Below are positions 10,682 to 24,400 of a stretch of 64,000 bases of DNA, piece by piece. Origin of the DNA: Sclerotinia nivalis (lineage: Eukaryota > Ascomycota > Leotiomycetes > Helotiales > Sclerotiniaceae); assembly GCA_029531795.1 (NCBI GenBank), contig JAPEIS010000006.1:2728001-2792000 (forward strand), written 5' to 3'. Position numbers and translations under genes: made by a program. How positions within the stretch are numbered: position 1 is the first letter of the stretch; each line of letters opens with the position of its first letter. The notes below the pieces were generated by a model that saw only the letters and a list, made by a program, of their open reading frames with translations, made no database searches and was not told the origin of the DNA.

Positions 10682-11590
10682 TTGATTATCTATTTGATTC
10701 AATTTCATCCTATCTCTGTCACTCTGTTTGTTTCAATCGACTCCTTGCCCTTGATGCCCGTTACGATCCCGACCACTGCTCTTGTTCTATCGAAACCTCA
10801 ATTGAATAAGAAAATACTTGACTCCGCATCGTTTAATAGAACGAAAATCGATCTTGATCGATTTGTCAATCAAATACAGAATAAAATATATACCAATTCC
10901 GATTGTTTTACTTCTCCACATTTCCGTCTAATTTATATAACTGGAAGATTAATTGAATCCATTGTTATACAAATTCGATTATATAATATCAAAGAGCAAT
11001 TTGTTAAACTTGTTGATTATAAGGATCTATTGCAAATACTGAAAAAAGTTTATAAAAACCAGAACAAATAAATTAAGATCCGAAAACTCTTGATTAATTT
11101 GAAATAGAGGAATCAATTGTTTTATATTTTCTATACTGAGTTCCAAAAACTAATATTGGAAGCCGGGATGGCCGACGACAATAGTACCCTGATTATCCTA
11201 TTAGAACAAGTTTTGTTAAACAAACTGAAGAACCAGATTGTTACTATTGAGCTATCTACAAATAGCGCTGATGTATTCGCTGCTTTTGTACAGACATTGG
11301 AGAATCGCCGTCTGTACCTGATGGGACCGACCGGTTCTGGTCGCAACCCAATCGTTCCGTCGCCCTGTATTACAATTCAAAACCTGAATTCTGTTAATTG
11401 TATTTCTGTTTTGTTCTTGAATACTATTATCCGATCTGTTGTTTCTGTTACGATTATGCTTATTGGAGATCCAATGGATTTCAATTCCCAAAGATGTACT
11501 AATAGATGCGAACGAGGAGAATGCTTCTGTTGTGGATCGATCGATCATTATGTAAAAGATTGTCTGTTCCCAGATAATCGTTTTGTGTAA
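10682..11590 (+). pseudogene. Element A gag
   Basis: One frame runs from 10682 to 11590 apart from two nonsense codons, at about 11069 and 11105. It starts with a GTG/ATT-flanked hydrophobic and Pro-rich stretch, then the capsid-like region (KIDLDRFVNQIQNKI, FYIFYTEFQKL), then an intact CCHC zinc knuckle CFCCGSIDHYVKDC near 11526-11570. At the two stop positions, copy B reads Q (in NQNKQTETRK and NLKQKN), so both stops are C-to-T changes of CAG/CAA. Pol follows in the -1 frame. Confidence 0.85.
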
Positions 11591-11859
11591 GCTAGAGTTA
11601 GCTTTATCAGTCCTGTTCTGCTATCCCTTGTTCCGTTTTCCGTCTAGATTCAATTGTATGCTATGTTACTGTACAGTCTATCCCCTTCCGGCTCCCCGAA
11701 TTCGGGAAACGGAGTCCGTCTGGTATAAATCGTTGTCAAACGAAAGCCCCGCGTATATTACGCCTGTTTGCTATCGCAATTCAAGGTTTATCTTTCGCTG
11801 AAGAAACAAGCAATCGAACAAATCTGATGATATTATTTGTTATTGTTTTATCGATGCTT

Positions 11860-14800
11860 GATTGATCCTATTCTATTTATGCTATGGTGGATAGCGGATG
11901 CGAAGGATATGCTTTTGCGGATCGAAGTTGAATGGAAGCTATCAAGCTTTCAATATACAAATTATCTGTTCTATTTGAAGTCATTGGATTCGATGGAAAA
12001 ATACTATCCGAAAATCAAATGGATTATTATATTCTAGCCGATCTACAAATCAATGATTATTATAAGAAAAAATCGAAAATCTATATTACTAAACTAATTT
12101 ATTATCCGATTATCCTGAGATTGGTCTAGTTAAAGAAGCACAATCCCTATATCGGATTCGTATCCAATACCTTTCGTTTTGATAGCGAGTTCTATTGGAA
12201 GTCCTGTAATACACCTGCGCAATTATCGAGTATCCGAGCCTTATACGATATCTTTATCAAAGCCTATTCTGTTTATCTATCGTTTCGTTTTGAAGCGCTA
12301 AAGAAAAGAGATATAGCAAATATTTCAATCCGAGTTTGTTCGATGTACGCCTATCGAGGCTATAAGATGTTCCAAACTAGTATCGATTTGATAAATCGAA
12401 TCCTGAAGGAAAAAGAAGATTCTACTCCCGAAGATCTACTTGCTGAATTCCGTTTGTGGATCGATATATTTTCTCCATGTAACACTGATAAATTATCTCT
12501 GTATCGTTTATATAATCATAATATCCGATTGCAAGATAGGGCTAAGCTACCATTTGGAGCCCTGTATTCAATGTTTCAGAACGAATTGAAAGCTTTGCAA
12601 GAATGGTTAAAGGAAAACCTAGCAAAAGGATTCATCCAATCGAATTCCTCTGCTTCTGTTTCGCCTATCTTATTTGTTAAGAAACCTAATAATGGTCTTC
12701 GATTCTGTATAGACTATCGTACATTGAATAACCTGTCTGTGAAAGATCAATACCCGTTGTCTTTAACCAAAGAGTCCTTGAATAATCTAAAAGGGATAAA
12801 GTATTTTACAAAAATAGATATCATCTCGACCTTCAATAATATCCGAATTAAAGAAGGACAAGAATATCTAATTGCATTCTGTACTCGATTCGGCCTGTTC
12901 GAAATCTTGGTTATACCATTCGGGCTAACCGAAGCCCCAACAATGTTCTAATGATTTATCAACGATACTCTAAAAGAATACCTGGATATATTCTGTACTA
13001 TTTATTTAGATGATATTCTAATTTATAGCAAAATCTGTTTTGAATATATAAAGCATATACAAAAGGTATTAAACGCTTTACGGAAAGCTGGATTGTATAT
13101 CAATTTATCGAAATACGAATTTCTGAAATCTGAAACGAAATTTCTGGGTTTAATTATAAACCAAAAGGGAATCCGAATAAATCCAACCAAGATTAAAACG
13201 ATAATTGATTGGAAAACGCCAAAAAACCTGATGGATATACAAATATTTATAGGGTTTAACAATTTCTATCAATGTTTTATTCGCAACTTTTTTTTGATCA
13301 TTCGCTCGATAGTAAATCTGACCAAAAAGGATATAACCTTCCAATAGGATCCTGATTATGAGAAATCGTTCTCGAATCTGAAAACTGTATTTACAACAAT
13401 ACTTATATTAATCTCTTTCGATTGAAAGAAAAATATAATCTTAAAAACGAATATATCGGATTATATATCTACTAAAGTCCTTTCTCAATACAATAACAAT
13501 AAGATTCTAAAATTTATTATATATTTCTCAAAGAAACATTCGATTGCAGAATATAATTACAAGATTTATGATAAAGAATTACTAGCAATTATCTGCTGTT
13601 TCGAAAAGTGATAATTCGAATTAGAAGATGCCTTTTTTTTGATCAAGATCATTACGGATTATAAGAATCTGGAATACTTTATAATAACAAAACTATTGAA
13701 TTATCGTCAAACCCACTGATCTGAATTTCTATCCCGTTTCAATTTCAAGATTACATATCGTCCCGGAAAACAAAAAGCGAAACTCGATATTCTAACCAAA
13801 AGATCAAAGGATTTGTCTAAAGAAGAAGATAAACACCTTCTTTATCAAAATCAAACTATTCTGAAAACCGAAAATCTAAATATAGATCTGTTTCCTATTA
13901 TTAAATCAAAAAAGAAAATCCGTTTTGCAATTATAATTTATAATCAAATCTGTATCGATATTCCATCGTCTGTCCGTAATCCCGAACTATCTATCCGCGA
14001 ATCTAGATTACCTATTTGTGAACCTGAATTATCTACGATATTCGATAATTCAATCCCTATCCAATTGCCTGAATCTATACAATTGGAATCCTTTGAAGAA
14101 TTGAAACTCTTATTCACTGAAACTTATCTGTTCGATTTGCTTCCGTTATCGATCTTAAAGACTTTAAAAAAGAATACTGCTAAACACCTGTATATTATAT
14201 TATTTGAATGTACTATAAATAATGATCTATTATATTATCATAAAAAGCTTTATATTCTTAACTACAATCCTCTAAAAACAAAGCTCCTTCGAATGATCCA
14301 CGATTCCTTTGTTGTTGGATACCCGTATTATATTTGTACTTTTGAATTGCTTTCCCGAAACTACTATTAGTCTGGATATTACAATTACATTTTTCGTTGA
14401 ATATGCAATTATCATAATTGCCATCGAGCTGTCTCGAACCGTAAAGGACAAAAAGAAATCTTATACTTTTTCTCGATCCTGCAACAAGCCTGGAGAGATA
14501 TCTCAATCGATTTCATCATCTATCTTCCGAAAAGCTTTGGGTATGATACGATATTTGTTGTAGTTGATTGATTGACCAAAATGAAGCATTTCCTGCTTTG
14601 CCGAGGAATTTGTAATTCCGAAGAAGTTTTTTATCTATTTCTGAAGTATATATGGAAGCTCTATAATCTGCCACAGACTATTATATCTGATCGTGGAGTT
14701 CAATTTATCTTTGATTTCTGAAAGCATATTTGTAAACAATTAGATATTATTTCGAAGCTGTCGATAGCTTATTATTCTAAAACCGATGAACAAATGGAAA

Positions 14801-15600
14801 GGATGAATGCAATGTTCGAATAATATCTTCGCTTGTATGTATCCTATTTGTAGAACGATTGATCCGAATAGCTATCGATCATCGAATTCTTGATTAACTT
14901 TGTTTGATCCAAAAGCTTCTACCTATTATCGTTCTTTGTCAATTACAATTTCCATCCCCGAATAAATTTCGAACCTGTTGTACTCTTCGATCGCCTTGGA
15001 ATCCTGGATGTTAAGAAATTCGTCAAAAAGATGAAATCGATTGTTGATCATTTGAAGACCGAATTGATTACTAGTCAAATCCATTATTCGAAGAATACCG
15101 ATTCCTATTGTTCACTTACCCATCGATACTAGCCTGAAAATCTAATCTGGTTTAATGTTAAAAATATCCAAACTCTTCATCCCTAAAAGAAATTAGATTA
15201 AAAGAACTTAGATCCCTTTCGATTCTAAAGAGTATAAACTTGTATATTTACAAACTAAAACTTTCTATTTCTATAAGAAATTATCCGGTTTTTCATATTA
15301 ATTTATTATATCCTGCCAATGATAATCCTATCCTTAATCAATACAATTCACCTCCCTTTCCTATCGAAATTGAAAGTATTGAACAATTCAATATAAAGAA
15401 AGTTCTGAATTCTTGATAGAAATATTAAAATTATAATAATCCCTATCTGAAGTATACTATCCAATAAGTAAATTATAATACACCTACCGAAAAGCCTACA
15501 GAGTATTTGAAGAATATTCAAAAACTGATCCGTAATTATCACCATCGTTATCCGGATAAACCTAATCCCCCTAATCGTCTCAACGAAGCTCAACTCTAAA
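11860..15600 (+). pseudogene. Element A pol (protease, RT, RNase H, integrase, chromodomain)
   Basis: Protease motif AMVDSGCEGYAFAD at about 11880. The reverse transcriptase is open from 12343 to 12951 ([30 protein letters not shown]), with the active site [11 protein letters not shown] at about 13000-13030. RNase H-like sequence ([20 protein letters not shown]) lies at about 13520-13600, and integrase from about 14280 (zinc region) to 15000, with [11 protein letters not shown] and a later E. The last part (15364-15600) reads IEQFNIKKVLNS, LKYTIQ-stop-VNYNTPTEKPTEYL and IRNYHHRYPDK, a chromodomain. There are stops throughout (mostly TGA/TAG at Trp positions after 13.6 kb), plus several at Gln. 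Frame 1 throughout. Confidence 0.85.
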
Positions 15601-15611
15601 AAAAAAAATAC
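15597..15611 (+). other. Mutated polypurine tract of element A
   Basis: A run of about eleven A followed by TAC just before the 3' LTR. In copy B the same place reads AAAAAGGGGGG, so the G residues of A appear to have become A. Confidence 0.7.
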
Positions 15612-15824
15612 TATCACAGAGTCCTTATATATAATATACAAAAACCACTCGGATTCCAACCCATAAGAATCGGACCTCGGATAAGTGTAGGCTAGCCCCG
15701 GTCGGGGCTAGCGCTACACATAAATGTATTTAAGGAACTATTCTTTTTATAGAAACATAGCTTTTCGAGCTACATCTTATTAATAAAAGTGATTCCTGTT
15801 GTCCTGTCTGTTACTTCTGTGATA
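15612..15824 (+). repeat. 3' LTR of element A
   Basis: 213 bp, the same length as the 5' LTR. Compared with it, the first 50 bases carry many G-to-A changes (TATCACAGAGTCC versus TGTCACGGGGTCC). The GC-rich hairpin core at 15685-15719 is unchanged. Confidence 0.95.
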
Positions 15825-15829
15825 ATATT

Positions 15830-16082
15830 CTTCGATAATATATTATATTTTATAATCATTTTTGTTAACTAAATAGAAAAAAGAAAGATATTAGTAAAAT
15901 TCTTTTAAATAATAAAATTCAATAATAATATAAAATAATTCAAATCAGATTATAAAAATACTCAAATATAATAATATTATCAATTTTCATATACAAATTA
16001 TCAATATATTAGAGATACTGATTTTGAAGATATATTTTATATCTTTTCACAAAATTTATTATTCAATTCTTCTCTAAAAAGC
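15830..16082 (-). pseudogene. Pogo/Fot1 transposase relic, middle fragment between elements A and C
   Basis: 253 bp of AT-rich DNA left between the A and C insertions. On the minus strand it continues the DNA-binding half of the transposase: FLEKN, then NFVKRYKIYLQNQYL and IDNIIIFEYFYNL, with stops. This resembles the WVxRFLKRHPEL..R..DN..FxxFF segment that follows the CENP-B-type helix-turn-helix. It joins 28562 on one side and 10202 on the other once the insertions are removed. Confidence 0.6.
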
Positions 16083-16245
16083 TGTTACGGGTTCATCCCC
16101 CTTCACCTGCACGTGATCATGTGTGCCTTAGGCATATATGTATGCATTCACTTCTATATAGTCAGGTTACCTCTTTGACCTTCTTTCTCTCCTTGTAGTA
16201 CAATTATAGATCAATCCTATATATACCTTTTTCCTCATTGTGATA
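16083..16245 (+). repeat. 5' LTR of element C
   Basis: 163 bp, from TGTTACGGGTTCATCCCC to CCTCATTGTGATA. It pairs with 28395-28557 at the same length, with differences that are mostly transitions (for example CACCTGCACGTGATCATG versus TATCTGTATATAATTATA). Confidence 0.95.
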
Positions 16246-17222
16246 GTTTGTATTATTTTTTCAAAGGCCTCATTACTTTACAAAGTGATTTGGCTTTATT
16301 AAATCATTTGCAGACTTTTGTATTTGTTTTTGATTGTTTTTACACCATCGTAATTCGTTTGCTTTTGTGCAATTGTGTTTTTTATCTGCTTTTGTGTAAC
16401 TTTTTTATTCGTTTTTGTATAGCTCCTGATCTTTGATTGTTTTTGTATGATTATATTTATTTGTAAGTTTCTGTATCTATTTTTGATTGCTTTTGTACGA
16501 TTGTATTTTGTATATACATTACTTTTGTATAATTGCATTTTCTTTATTAATTACTTTTGTACAATTGCAATTTCTTTATTGATTACTTTTGTATAATTGC
16601 AATTCTTTTTATAATAGCTTTTGGTTCTATATTTGCTAATAATACGACTCCTACTTTTATCGAGGGAGTTTGTACCGGAATTCAACGAATCTTCGATTAA
16701 TAATTTATTATTACACAAATCCTAATAGAATTGGATATTCTAGTAATACCAAACCTTGCTACCAATTCTAACGAATAAATTGTTTATCTGAATTATATTT
16801 TCTTTGTTATCGAAGATCGTTTTACTATTCAAACTACTCATATCGCTATTCAAACAAATAAGATCGAGGAATGCAAATCGGAAAATGTTGGGCTTCTTTG
16901 TATCTTAATTGGCAAGTAAGTTCAGTTGGATATCGGTGGTACTGCTATTGATTAGAAATCAACCACTCTCTATCAAATTCAGAAAGATCTATTTGTTTTT
17001 AAAAGCGAAAGATCTAATATTCTTATTTGCTAAAAGGATTATCAATTCTAGAAGTTGGGTTTATAATTTTGTTAAATAATCGATTTACAACTCTTTATTT
17101 CCGAATAAAAGAAGATTAATTATACTATTAATCTTCTCGATGATTAAATGTAATAAAAGTATATTATAGATATTATCAGATTTGTTAACGATTCTATTTA
17201 TTTCGACTCTGCTGTTTCGTTT

Positions 17223-17720
17223 TTGATCAAATTGGATAAATTATATATCTTTGTAGATATTGAAAGAAAAGCTTCGTTCAAATTCGATAAGCTTTCTATA
17301 GATTCAAAGAAGTTCTTTTCGGTTTTCTTCTTTATATTGTTTTATCTAATTAATTCTTGTTACAAATCTGATTACGAGATTGTTAATACGATAAAGCAAA
17401 AGGTCATTATCCTTTTCCGAACTTTAATTATTGATGATTCGAATCTTTGTATTATTAACGATGTTGATGATTAATAAAAGAAATTCTCTATTTGGAATCA
17501 GAATCTTTGTGATGCTGAATATTATAACAAAAATTCTAGTAATACATTTGTTGTTGATAATGATAATCTTATAGATCTTGATACAATGAAATAAAAAGAA
17601 TAATAGCAAAAAGATCAACAAAATAAAAAAAAGAAGTTTAATTCTATAGTTTCTTATAATTGTTATAATAGGATCGGTTATTTTCAGATTGATTGTTATA
17701 CTATTTATAATATCAATGGT
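17223..17720 (+). pseudogene. Element C gag-like relic
   Basis: An 83-codon open stretch (17223-17474) followed by broken frame that ends near 17700 with CYNRIGYFQIDC, which looks like a zinc knuckle that has lost residues. Assignment is by position between the LTR and RT and by this remnant only. Confidence 0.4.
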
Positions 17721-19419
17721 AATCTTCTTTCCAGCAAATAAATTCCTATTAATGCCTTTTTCAATTATAATACCGCCGCTCTAACTAATCTAGCCTTTGT
17801 TCAATATGCTGTTGCTTTAGCTTTCCGAAATATCAATAGATCTAATAATGATTGTAGTGGATTTCGAGGAGGATATATTAGTAATTGGGTATAAGATTAA
17901 CAATATTTGAATCAGGTATAATGGTAAGGCTATATTGAATCAAAGGAGATTATCTCTATATTCGATTCAGTTAAGAAAAGTTCTGAACAAGGAAAAGACT
18001 AATTTTTGCGAAAAATCGTTTGTAGAGGAATACTAAGAACAAAAAGGTAAATCGAGAAATGAATAAATATAAGTTATTATAATTCAATTCTATAAATAGC
18101 AAATCTTTATTTGTTAAAATTATTATATTTGTTGTATATGAAAACTCTTTTACTGTTACAAATCTCATTGATAATGAATGCTTTGAGGAAGTTTTCGTTA
18201 ATTGTTCTTTTGTTTTCAAATATAATATCGAAATACAATTCTTATCTTTTCCTTGCAAACTTCGATTTGCTGATGAAAAGGTTGTCGATAGAATTACAAA
18301 ATATTTTGTAATGAAAATTGTTATAAAAGATTATCATAAATATTGATTTTTTTATATTACTCAGCTTTCATTAGGGATATTGTTAATCTTTAATTTACTG
18401 TAATTGCAATGTTACAATTCTATTATCAATTAAATAAAGATAAATTTAATATTCTTTTCAAATTATTATATTTTCAATTACTCAATATATTATAATTCAG
18501 AATCAATTAATATACTAACGATTCTATCTTCGATTAAAAAATAAAAGAACCTAATAAAAGTTATCTTATAATAGATTATTGATATTATCGAACTTTTAAA
18601 TAAATTCTTTATTGATTCTGATATAAAAGTTAAATATATAGATTATAAATATCGTTTTCTTTATATCGAGGATTGTTTAGAGAATGATATTGATTCTTTA
18701 TTTATTCAAATGTTTTTTATTTTTAAAGAAGTTCTTTATAAAAAACCTTCTATTAAAAAGATATTAGATAAAGATTATATATTATAATTTAACGATTCTT
18801 TTGTTGATCTTGACTTTTAATAAAATCTGATGTCTGGTGTAAATCATTATCGAACAAAGCGTTGTAGGGAATCAAATAATCAGATATAGATGATTCCCAA
18901 TTGTTTGTATCCAAAATCGATTTTGAAGATTGCAGATCGATATCGTTCTGTTTATAATCCAAAAAACCATTTGTTTTTGTTTTCTATTAAAGAATTCTCT
19001 ATATTTGTTTACAAAGATATAAGTCTAAATATAGATAATATTTGTTGATTATAAGCTTTTAGTTTTGTTTCGTTTTGCTAACAAAATAATATTCGGATTA
19101 TCCAATTGATATAGAATGAATTAGATACTATACAGAAAACTATTGAATAAGATTATTTGTAATAGGTTATATTGTTCTTGATATTTATAGAAAAGGATTT
19201 TCGATTGATTTTATAAGGGTAAGGTAATATAATAGAGATACTCTCTAAAACTCTATTGTAATTTTATGATTTTGTATACGATTGCTATAAACCGTTTTAT
19301 CTATAGAAAATCTTTGAGATTGATATCGACAAATTTTTAATTAGCAAATCTTCCCTTAATGATAATCAAATATAATAAAGGCTTTTTATATAATTACAAA
19401 ATAAACTTCCTATCTTTTT

Positions 19420-20980
19420 TTTATATTATATAGATAAACTACCGCTTCACTGAATCTAAGATTACAAGATTGAATTGATGTTTAATAAAAAGCTACCTTA
19501 CTTCAAAAACTGTTCTCTATCGTTAATAAAGTTGATAATAATATACAAATAATTCAATGATAATCTCTTCAAAAAATTTATTCGGGAATCGAAATCGCGG
19601 TACACTTTTCCTTTACTGTTAGTTATCAAATCTGAAAGAAGGATCTACATCTATTAAGATTATCGAAGATTCAATAATATTACTATAAAGAATCGCTATC
19701 CATTATTTATCGTTTGCGAAATACTGAATACTCTCTATAATACAAAAATTTATATCAAACTTGATATTATTACAACATTCAACAAATTACGAATCGCCGA
19801 AAAGGATAAATAGAAAACTATATTTATCATTCGTTTTAATCTTTTTGAATTTTTAATTATACTTTTCAGTTTTTGCAATACACCTGTATTATTCCAATAT
19901 TATATTAATTATATATTTTTCGATAAATTAGATAAGTATTATATTATATATCTCGATAATGTTTTAATCTATTCCGATAATCCTGTAAAGTATAAAGAGT
20001 ATATTTTTCAAATAGTTCAAAAGTTAATAAATATTGGATTACAAATTGATATTAATAAATACAAATTCGAAACTACAAAAACAAAATATCTGAATCTTAT
20101 CATTACAATTAAAGATATCGAAATAGATCAAGAAAAAATCACAATTATCATATCTTGGGAATTGCTTTTGTATATAAAGGATTTACAACAATTTCTTAAC
20201 TTCATCAATTTCTACCGATATTTTATAAAAGACTTTTCAAAGATTTATTATTCTTTTAATAATCTTTTACAAAATTATATAAAGATTTTTGATACTTTAA
20301 AAAAAGCTTTTATAATAATACTGGTTTTGGTATACTTCGATTATAGATAGAAAACTGTTTTAGAAATCGATATTTTCGATTAGGTTTCAAAAGGAATTCT
20401 TTTGTAATACAATGATAATAATGTTTTGTATTTAATTATTTATTTTTCATCTAAGTATACAACAACGAAATATAATTATGAAATCTATAATAAGGAACTA
20501 TTTGCTATTATCAAAACAATAGAAAAATAATATCCGAAACTTCAAAATTCACAAAAAAAATTCGAGATTCTTATTGATTACAAAAACCTCAAGTATTTTA
20601 TAATTACAAAAGTCTTCAATTAACAACAAATACAATAATCCGAATTTCTGTTTCAATATAATTTCCGTATAATCTATCGATCGAAAAATAAAACTATTCG
20701 ATCAAATACACTCAATAGAAAATACGAAGATCGATTGTATCGCTTTGATCTAAACAATAAGTATCTAAAAAATCGAAAATGTATTGTCCTCCCCCAAAAT
20801 CGTTTTGATATTGATCTTTATAAGGATTTAATTGAATATATCAATTTAGCATCAATAAAGACAATAGTATTGCTTTACAATCAATCAATTGATATTCTAA
20901 TCGATACAATATATATTAAATCCAATATCGCAGATCAATTTATCTTTGCTTTTAACAATCCATCGATAATTAAATAATCA
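19420..20980 (+). pseudogene. Element C reverse transcriptase and RNase H relic
   Basis: The plus strand reads IIYLDNVLIYSDNPVKYKEYIF at about 19940-20010 (broken here: IIYLDNVLIYSDN then PVKYKEY), that is, the YLDD box mutated to YLDN. Then come QQFLNFINFYRYFIKDFSK (the thumb segment, about 20190-20245), an RNase H signature YFSSKYTTTKYNYEIYN with KELFAII (about 20440-20515), and the linker to integrase. It is interrupted by many stops. The frame ends near the B insertion at 21178. Confidence 0.75.
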
Positions 20981-21178
20981 AAAGAGTATCGTAAAACTCT
21001 TCGGATCGCTATATAAGATTATTTGATCCAAAATAATAGAATTTACTATCGAGATAAACTTTGGATTTCATTAAACAATAAATTCAAATTCCAAATTATC
21101 TATTGAACTTATTCTTCTAATCCTATTATTGATTATTTTGATCGAACTAAAACGATCGATTTTGTTTTTTGTATATAT

Positions 21179-21391
21179 TATTACAGAAGCAATAGATAGG
21201 ACAATAGAAATCACTTTTATTAATAAGATGTAGTTTGAAGAGTTATGTTTCTATAGAAGGAATGGTTCCTTAAATACATTTATGTGTAGTGCTAACCCCG
21301 ATCGGGGCTAGTCTATATTTATTCGAGGTCCGATTCCTATGGGTCGGAATCCGAGCGGTCTTTGTATACTATATATAGGGATTCTATGATA
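21179..21391 (-). repeat. 3' LTR of element B
   Basis: 213 bp. Both termini are mutated (TATTAC at 21179, ATGATA at 21391). Next to it at 21392-21404 lies the complement of the polypurine tract AAAAAGGGGGG. Confidence 0.93.
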
Positions 21392-21404
21392 ATACCCCCC
21401 TTTT

Positions 21405-24400
21405 TAGAATCGAGCTTTGTTGAGATGATTAAAGGGATCAGATTTATTTGGATAACGATGGTGATAATTACGGATCAGTTTTTGAGTATTTTCCAAATAC
21501 TTTGTAGGCTTTTCGGTAGGTGTATTATAGTCTATTTATTGGATAGTATATTTTAGGCGGGGGCTATTACAATCCCGATGTTTTTATTGAGAATCCAGGA
21601 TTTTCTTTATATCGAATTGCTCAATGCCTTCAATTTCGATAGAAGGGGGAGGTGGATTGTATTGATTAAGGATAGGGTTATCATTGATGGGATACAATAA
21701 ATTAATATGAAAGATCGGGTGATTCTTTATAGAGGTAGAGAGTTTCAATTTGTAAGTATATAAACTTATGCTCTTTAGAATTCGAAAGGGATCTAAGTTC
21801 TTCCAATCTAGTTTCTTCTAGGGATGAAAAATTCGGATATTCTTAGTATTAAATCAGATTAGATCTCTAGGTTGATATCGATGGGTAAGCGAATAATGGG
21901 AATCGGCATTTTTCGAATAGCGGGTTTGATTAGTGGTCAATTCGGTTTTCAGGTGATTGATGATTGATTTTATCTTTTTGACGAATTCCTCAGTATTTAG
22001 GATTTTAGGGCGATCGGAGAGTATAATGGATTCGAAACTCATTCGGGGATGGAAACCGTAATTGGCAAAGAACGGCGATAGATGGGAGCTTTCGGATTAG
22101 ACAGAGTTAATCGAGAATTCGACGATCGGTAGCTATTCGGATTAATCGTTTTGTAGATAGGATATATATAAGCGAAGGTATTGTTCGAGTATTGTGTTCG
22201 CTCTTTCTGTTTGTCTATCGGTTTCAGAATGATAAACTGTCGATAGCTTCGAAACAGTATCTAGTTGTTTACAGATATACTTTTAGAAGTCAAAGATAAA
22301 CTGAATTCTACGATCGAATATAATAATCTGTAGTAGGCTGTAGAACTTTCATATATGCTTCAGGAACAGACGGGAGATTTTTTCGGAGTTACAGATTCCT
22401 TGGTAGAGCAGGAAATGCTTCATTTTGGTCAATCGATCGACTACAACAAATATTGTATTGTATTTAGAGCTTTTCGGAAGATAAATGATGAAATCGATTG
22501 AGATATCTTTTCAGGTTTGTTGCGGGATCGAAAGAGAACGTAAAACTTCTTTTTGTTCTTTATAATTCGAAGTGGTTCAATAGCAACTATAACAATTGTA
22601 TACCCAATGAGAGATGTAGTTGTAATATCTAGGCCAATAGTAGTTTCGGGAAAGCAATTCGAAGGTACAGGTATGGTGTGGGTGTTCGGCAATAAGGGAA
22701 TCGTAGATTATTCGAAGGAGTTTTGTTTTCAAAGGATTGTAGTTAGGAATATAAAGCTTTTTATGATAATATAATAGATCATTATTCATAGTATATTTAG
22801 ATAATATAATATACAGGTATCTAGTAGTATTCTTTTTTAAAGCTTTTAAGATCGATAGTGGAAACGGGTTGGACAGGTAAGTTTCAGCGAATAAGGGTTT
22901 CAGTTTTTCAGGGGGTTCCAATTGTATAGATTCAGGCAATTGGATAGGGATTGGGTTATCGGGTATTGTAGGTGGTTCAGGTTCACAAACAAATAATCTA
23001 GGTTCGCGGATAGATAGTTCGGGATTGCAAACAAACGATAGGATATCGATATGGGTTTGATTATAGATTGTAATTATGAAACGGATTTTCTTCTTTGATT
23101 TAACAATAGGAAATAGATCTATATTTAGATTTTCGGTTTTCAGAATAGTCTGATTTTGATGAAGGAGGCGTTCATCCCCCTCTTTAGACAAATCCTTTGA
23201 TCTTCTGATTAGAGTATCGAATTTCATTTCTTGCTTTCCGGGATGGTATATAATCTTAAAATTGAAACAGAATAGAAATTCAGATCAGCAGATTTAACAA
23301 CAGTTCAATAGCTTTGTTGTCGTAAAATACTCCAGATTCTTATAATCCATGATGACCTTGATCGAAAAAAAGGTATCTTCTAATTCGGATCGCTATTTTT
23401 CGAAACAACAGATAATTGCTAGTAATTTTTTATCATAAATTTTGTAGTTACATTTTGTAATCGAATGCTTTTTTGAGAAATATACAATAGATTTCAGAAT
23501 CCCATCGTCATTGTATTGGGAAAGGATTCCAGTAGATATATAATCCGATGTATTTGTCTTTAGGATTACATCCTTTTCCCAATCGAAAAAAGCTAATATA
23601 AATGCCGCTGTAAATACAGCTTTCAGACTCGAGAACGATTTCTCATAACCAAGATCCCATTGAAAGGCTATATCCTTCTTGGTCAGGTTTACCATCGGAC
23701 AAATGATCAAAAAGAAATCGCGAATAAAGTATCGATAGAAATTGCTAAACCCTATAAACATTTGTATATTTATCAAATTCTTCGGCGTTTTCCAATCAAT
23801 TATCGTTTTAATCTTAACTAGATCTATTCGGATCCCCTTTCAGCTTACAATTAGGCCCAGGAATTTCGTTTCAGGTTTCAGGAATTCGTATTTCGATAGA
23901 TTGGTATACAATCTGGCTTTCTGTAAGGTATCTAATACCTTTTGTATATGCTTTATATGTTCAGAACGGGTTTTGTTATAAATCAGAATATCATCCAGGT
24001 AAATAATGCAGAATATATCCAGGTATTCTTTTAGAGTATCGTTGATAAATCGTTGGAACATTGTTGGGGCTCCGGTCAGCCCGAATAGCATAATCAAGAT
24101 TTCGAATAAACCGAATCGAGTACGGAATGCAATTAAATATTCTTGTTCTTTCTTGATTCGGATATTATTGAAGGTTGAGATGATATCTATTTTTGTAAAA
24201 TACTTTATTCTTTTCAAATTATTTAAGGATTCTTTGGTTAAAAGTAATGGGTATCGGTTTTTTACAGATAGGTTATTCAATGTATGATAGTTTATATAGA
24301 ATCGAAAATCATTATTGGGTTTCTTAACAAATAAGACAAACGAAATGGAAACGAAAGAACTTGGTTGGATGAATTCTTTTGCTAGGTTTTCCTTTAACTA

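Larger units (their letters stand above)
10203..15824 (+). mobile_element. LTR retrotransposon A, Ty3/Gypsy chromovirus, full length, RIP-decayed
   Basis: 5,622 bp with 213-bp LTRs at both ends and the target duplication ATATT (10198-10202 and 15825-15829). Order: LTR, gag with zinc knuckle, aspartic protease (VDSG), reverse transcriptase (YLDD), RNase H, integrase (HHCC and DDE), chromodomain, A-rich polypurine remnant, LTR. This is Ty3/Gypsy order, and a C-terminal chromodomain defines chromoviruses. Many CAG/CAA to TAG/TAA and TGG to TGA changes make it non-autonomous. It inserted into the Fot1/pogo-type element. A second copy, B, lies inverted at 21179-26801. Confidence 0.93.

Noticed and set aside
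11252..11548. Minus-strand frame across element A gag
   Set aside because: Antisense of the zinc-knuckle region of gag.
15348..15659. Minus-strand 103-codon frame in element A
   Set aside because: Antisense of the chromodomain region; hydrophobic composition comes from AT-rich complement.
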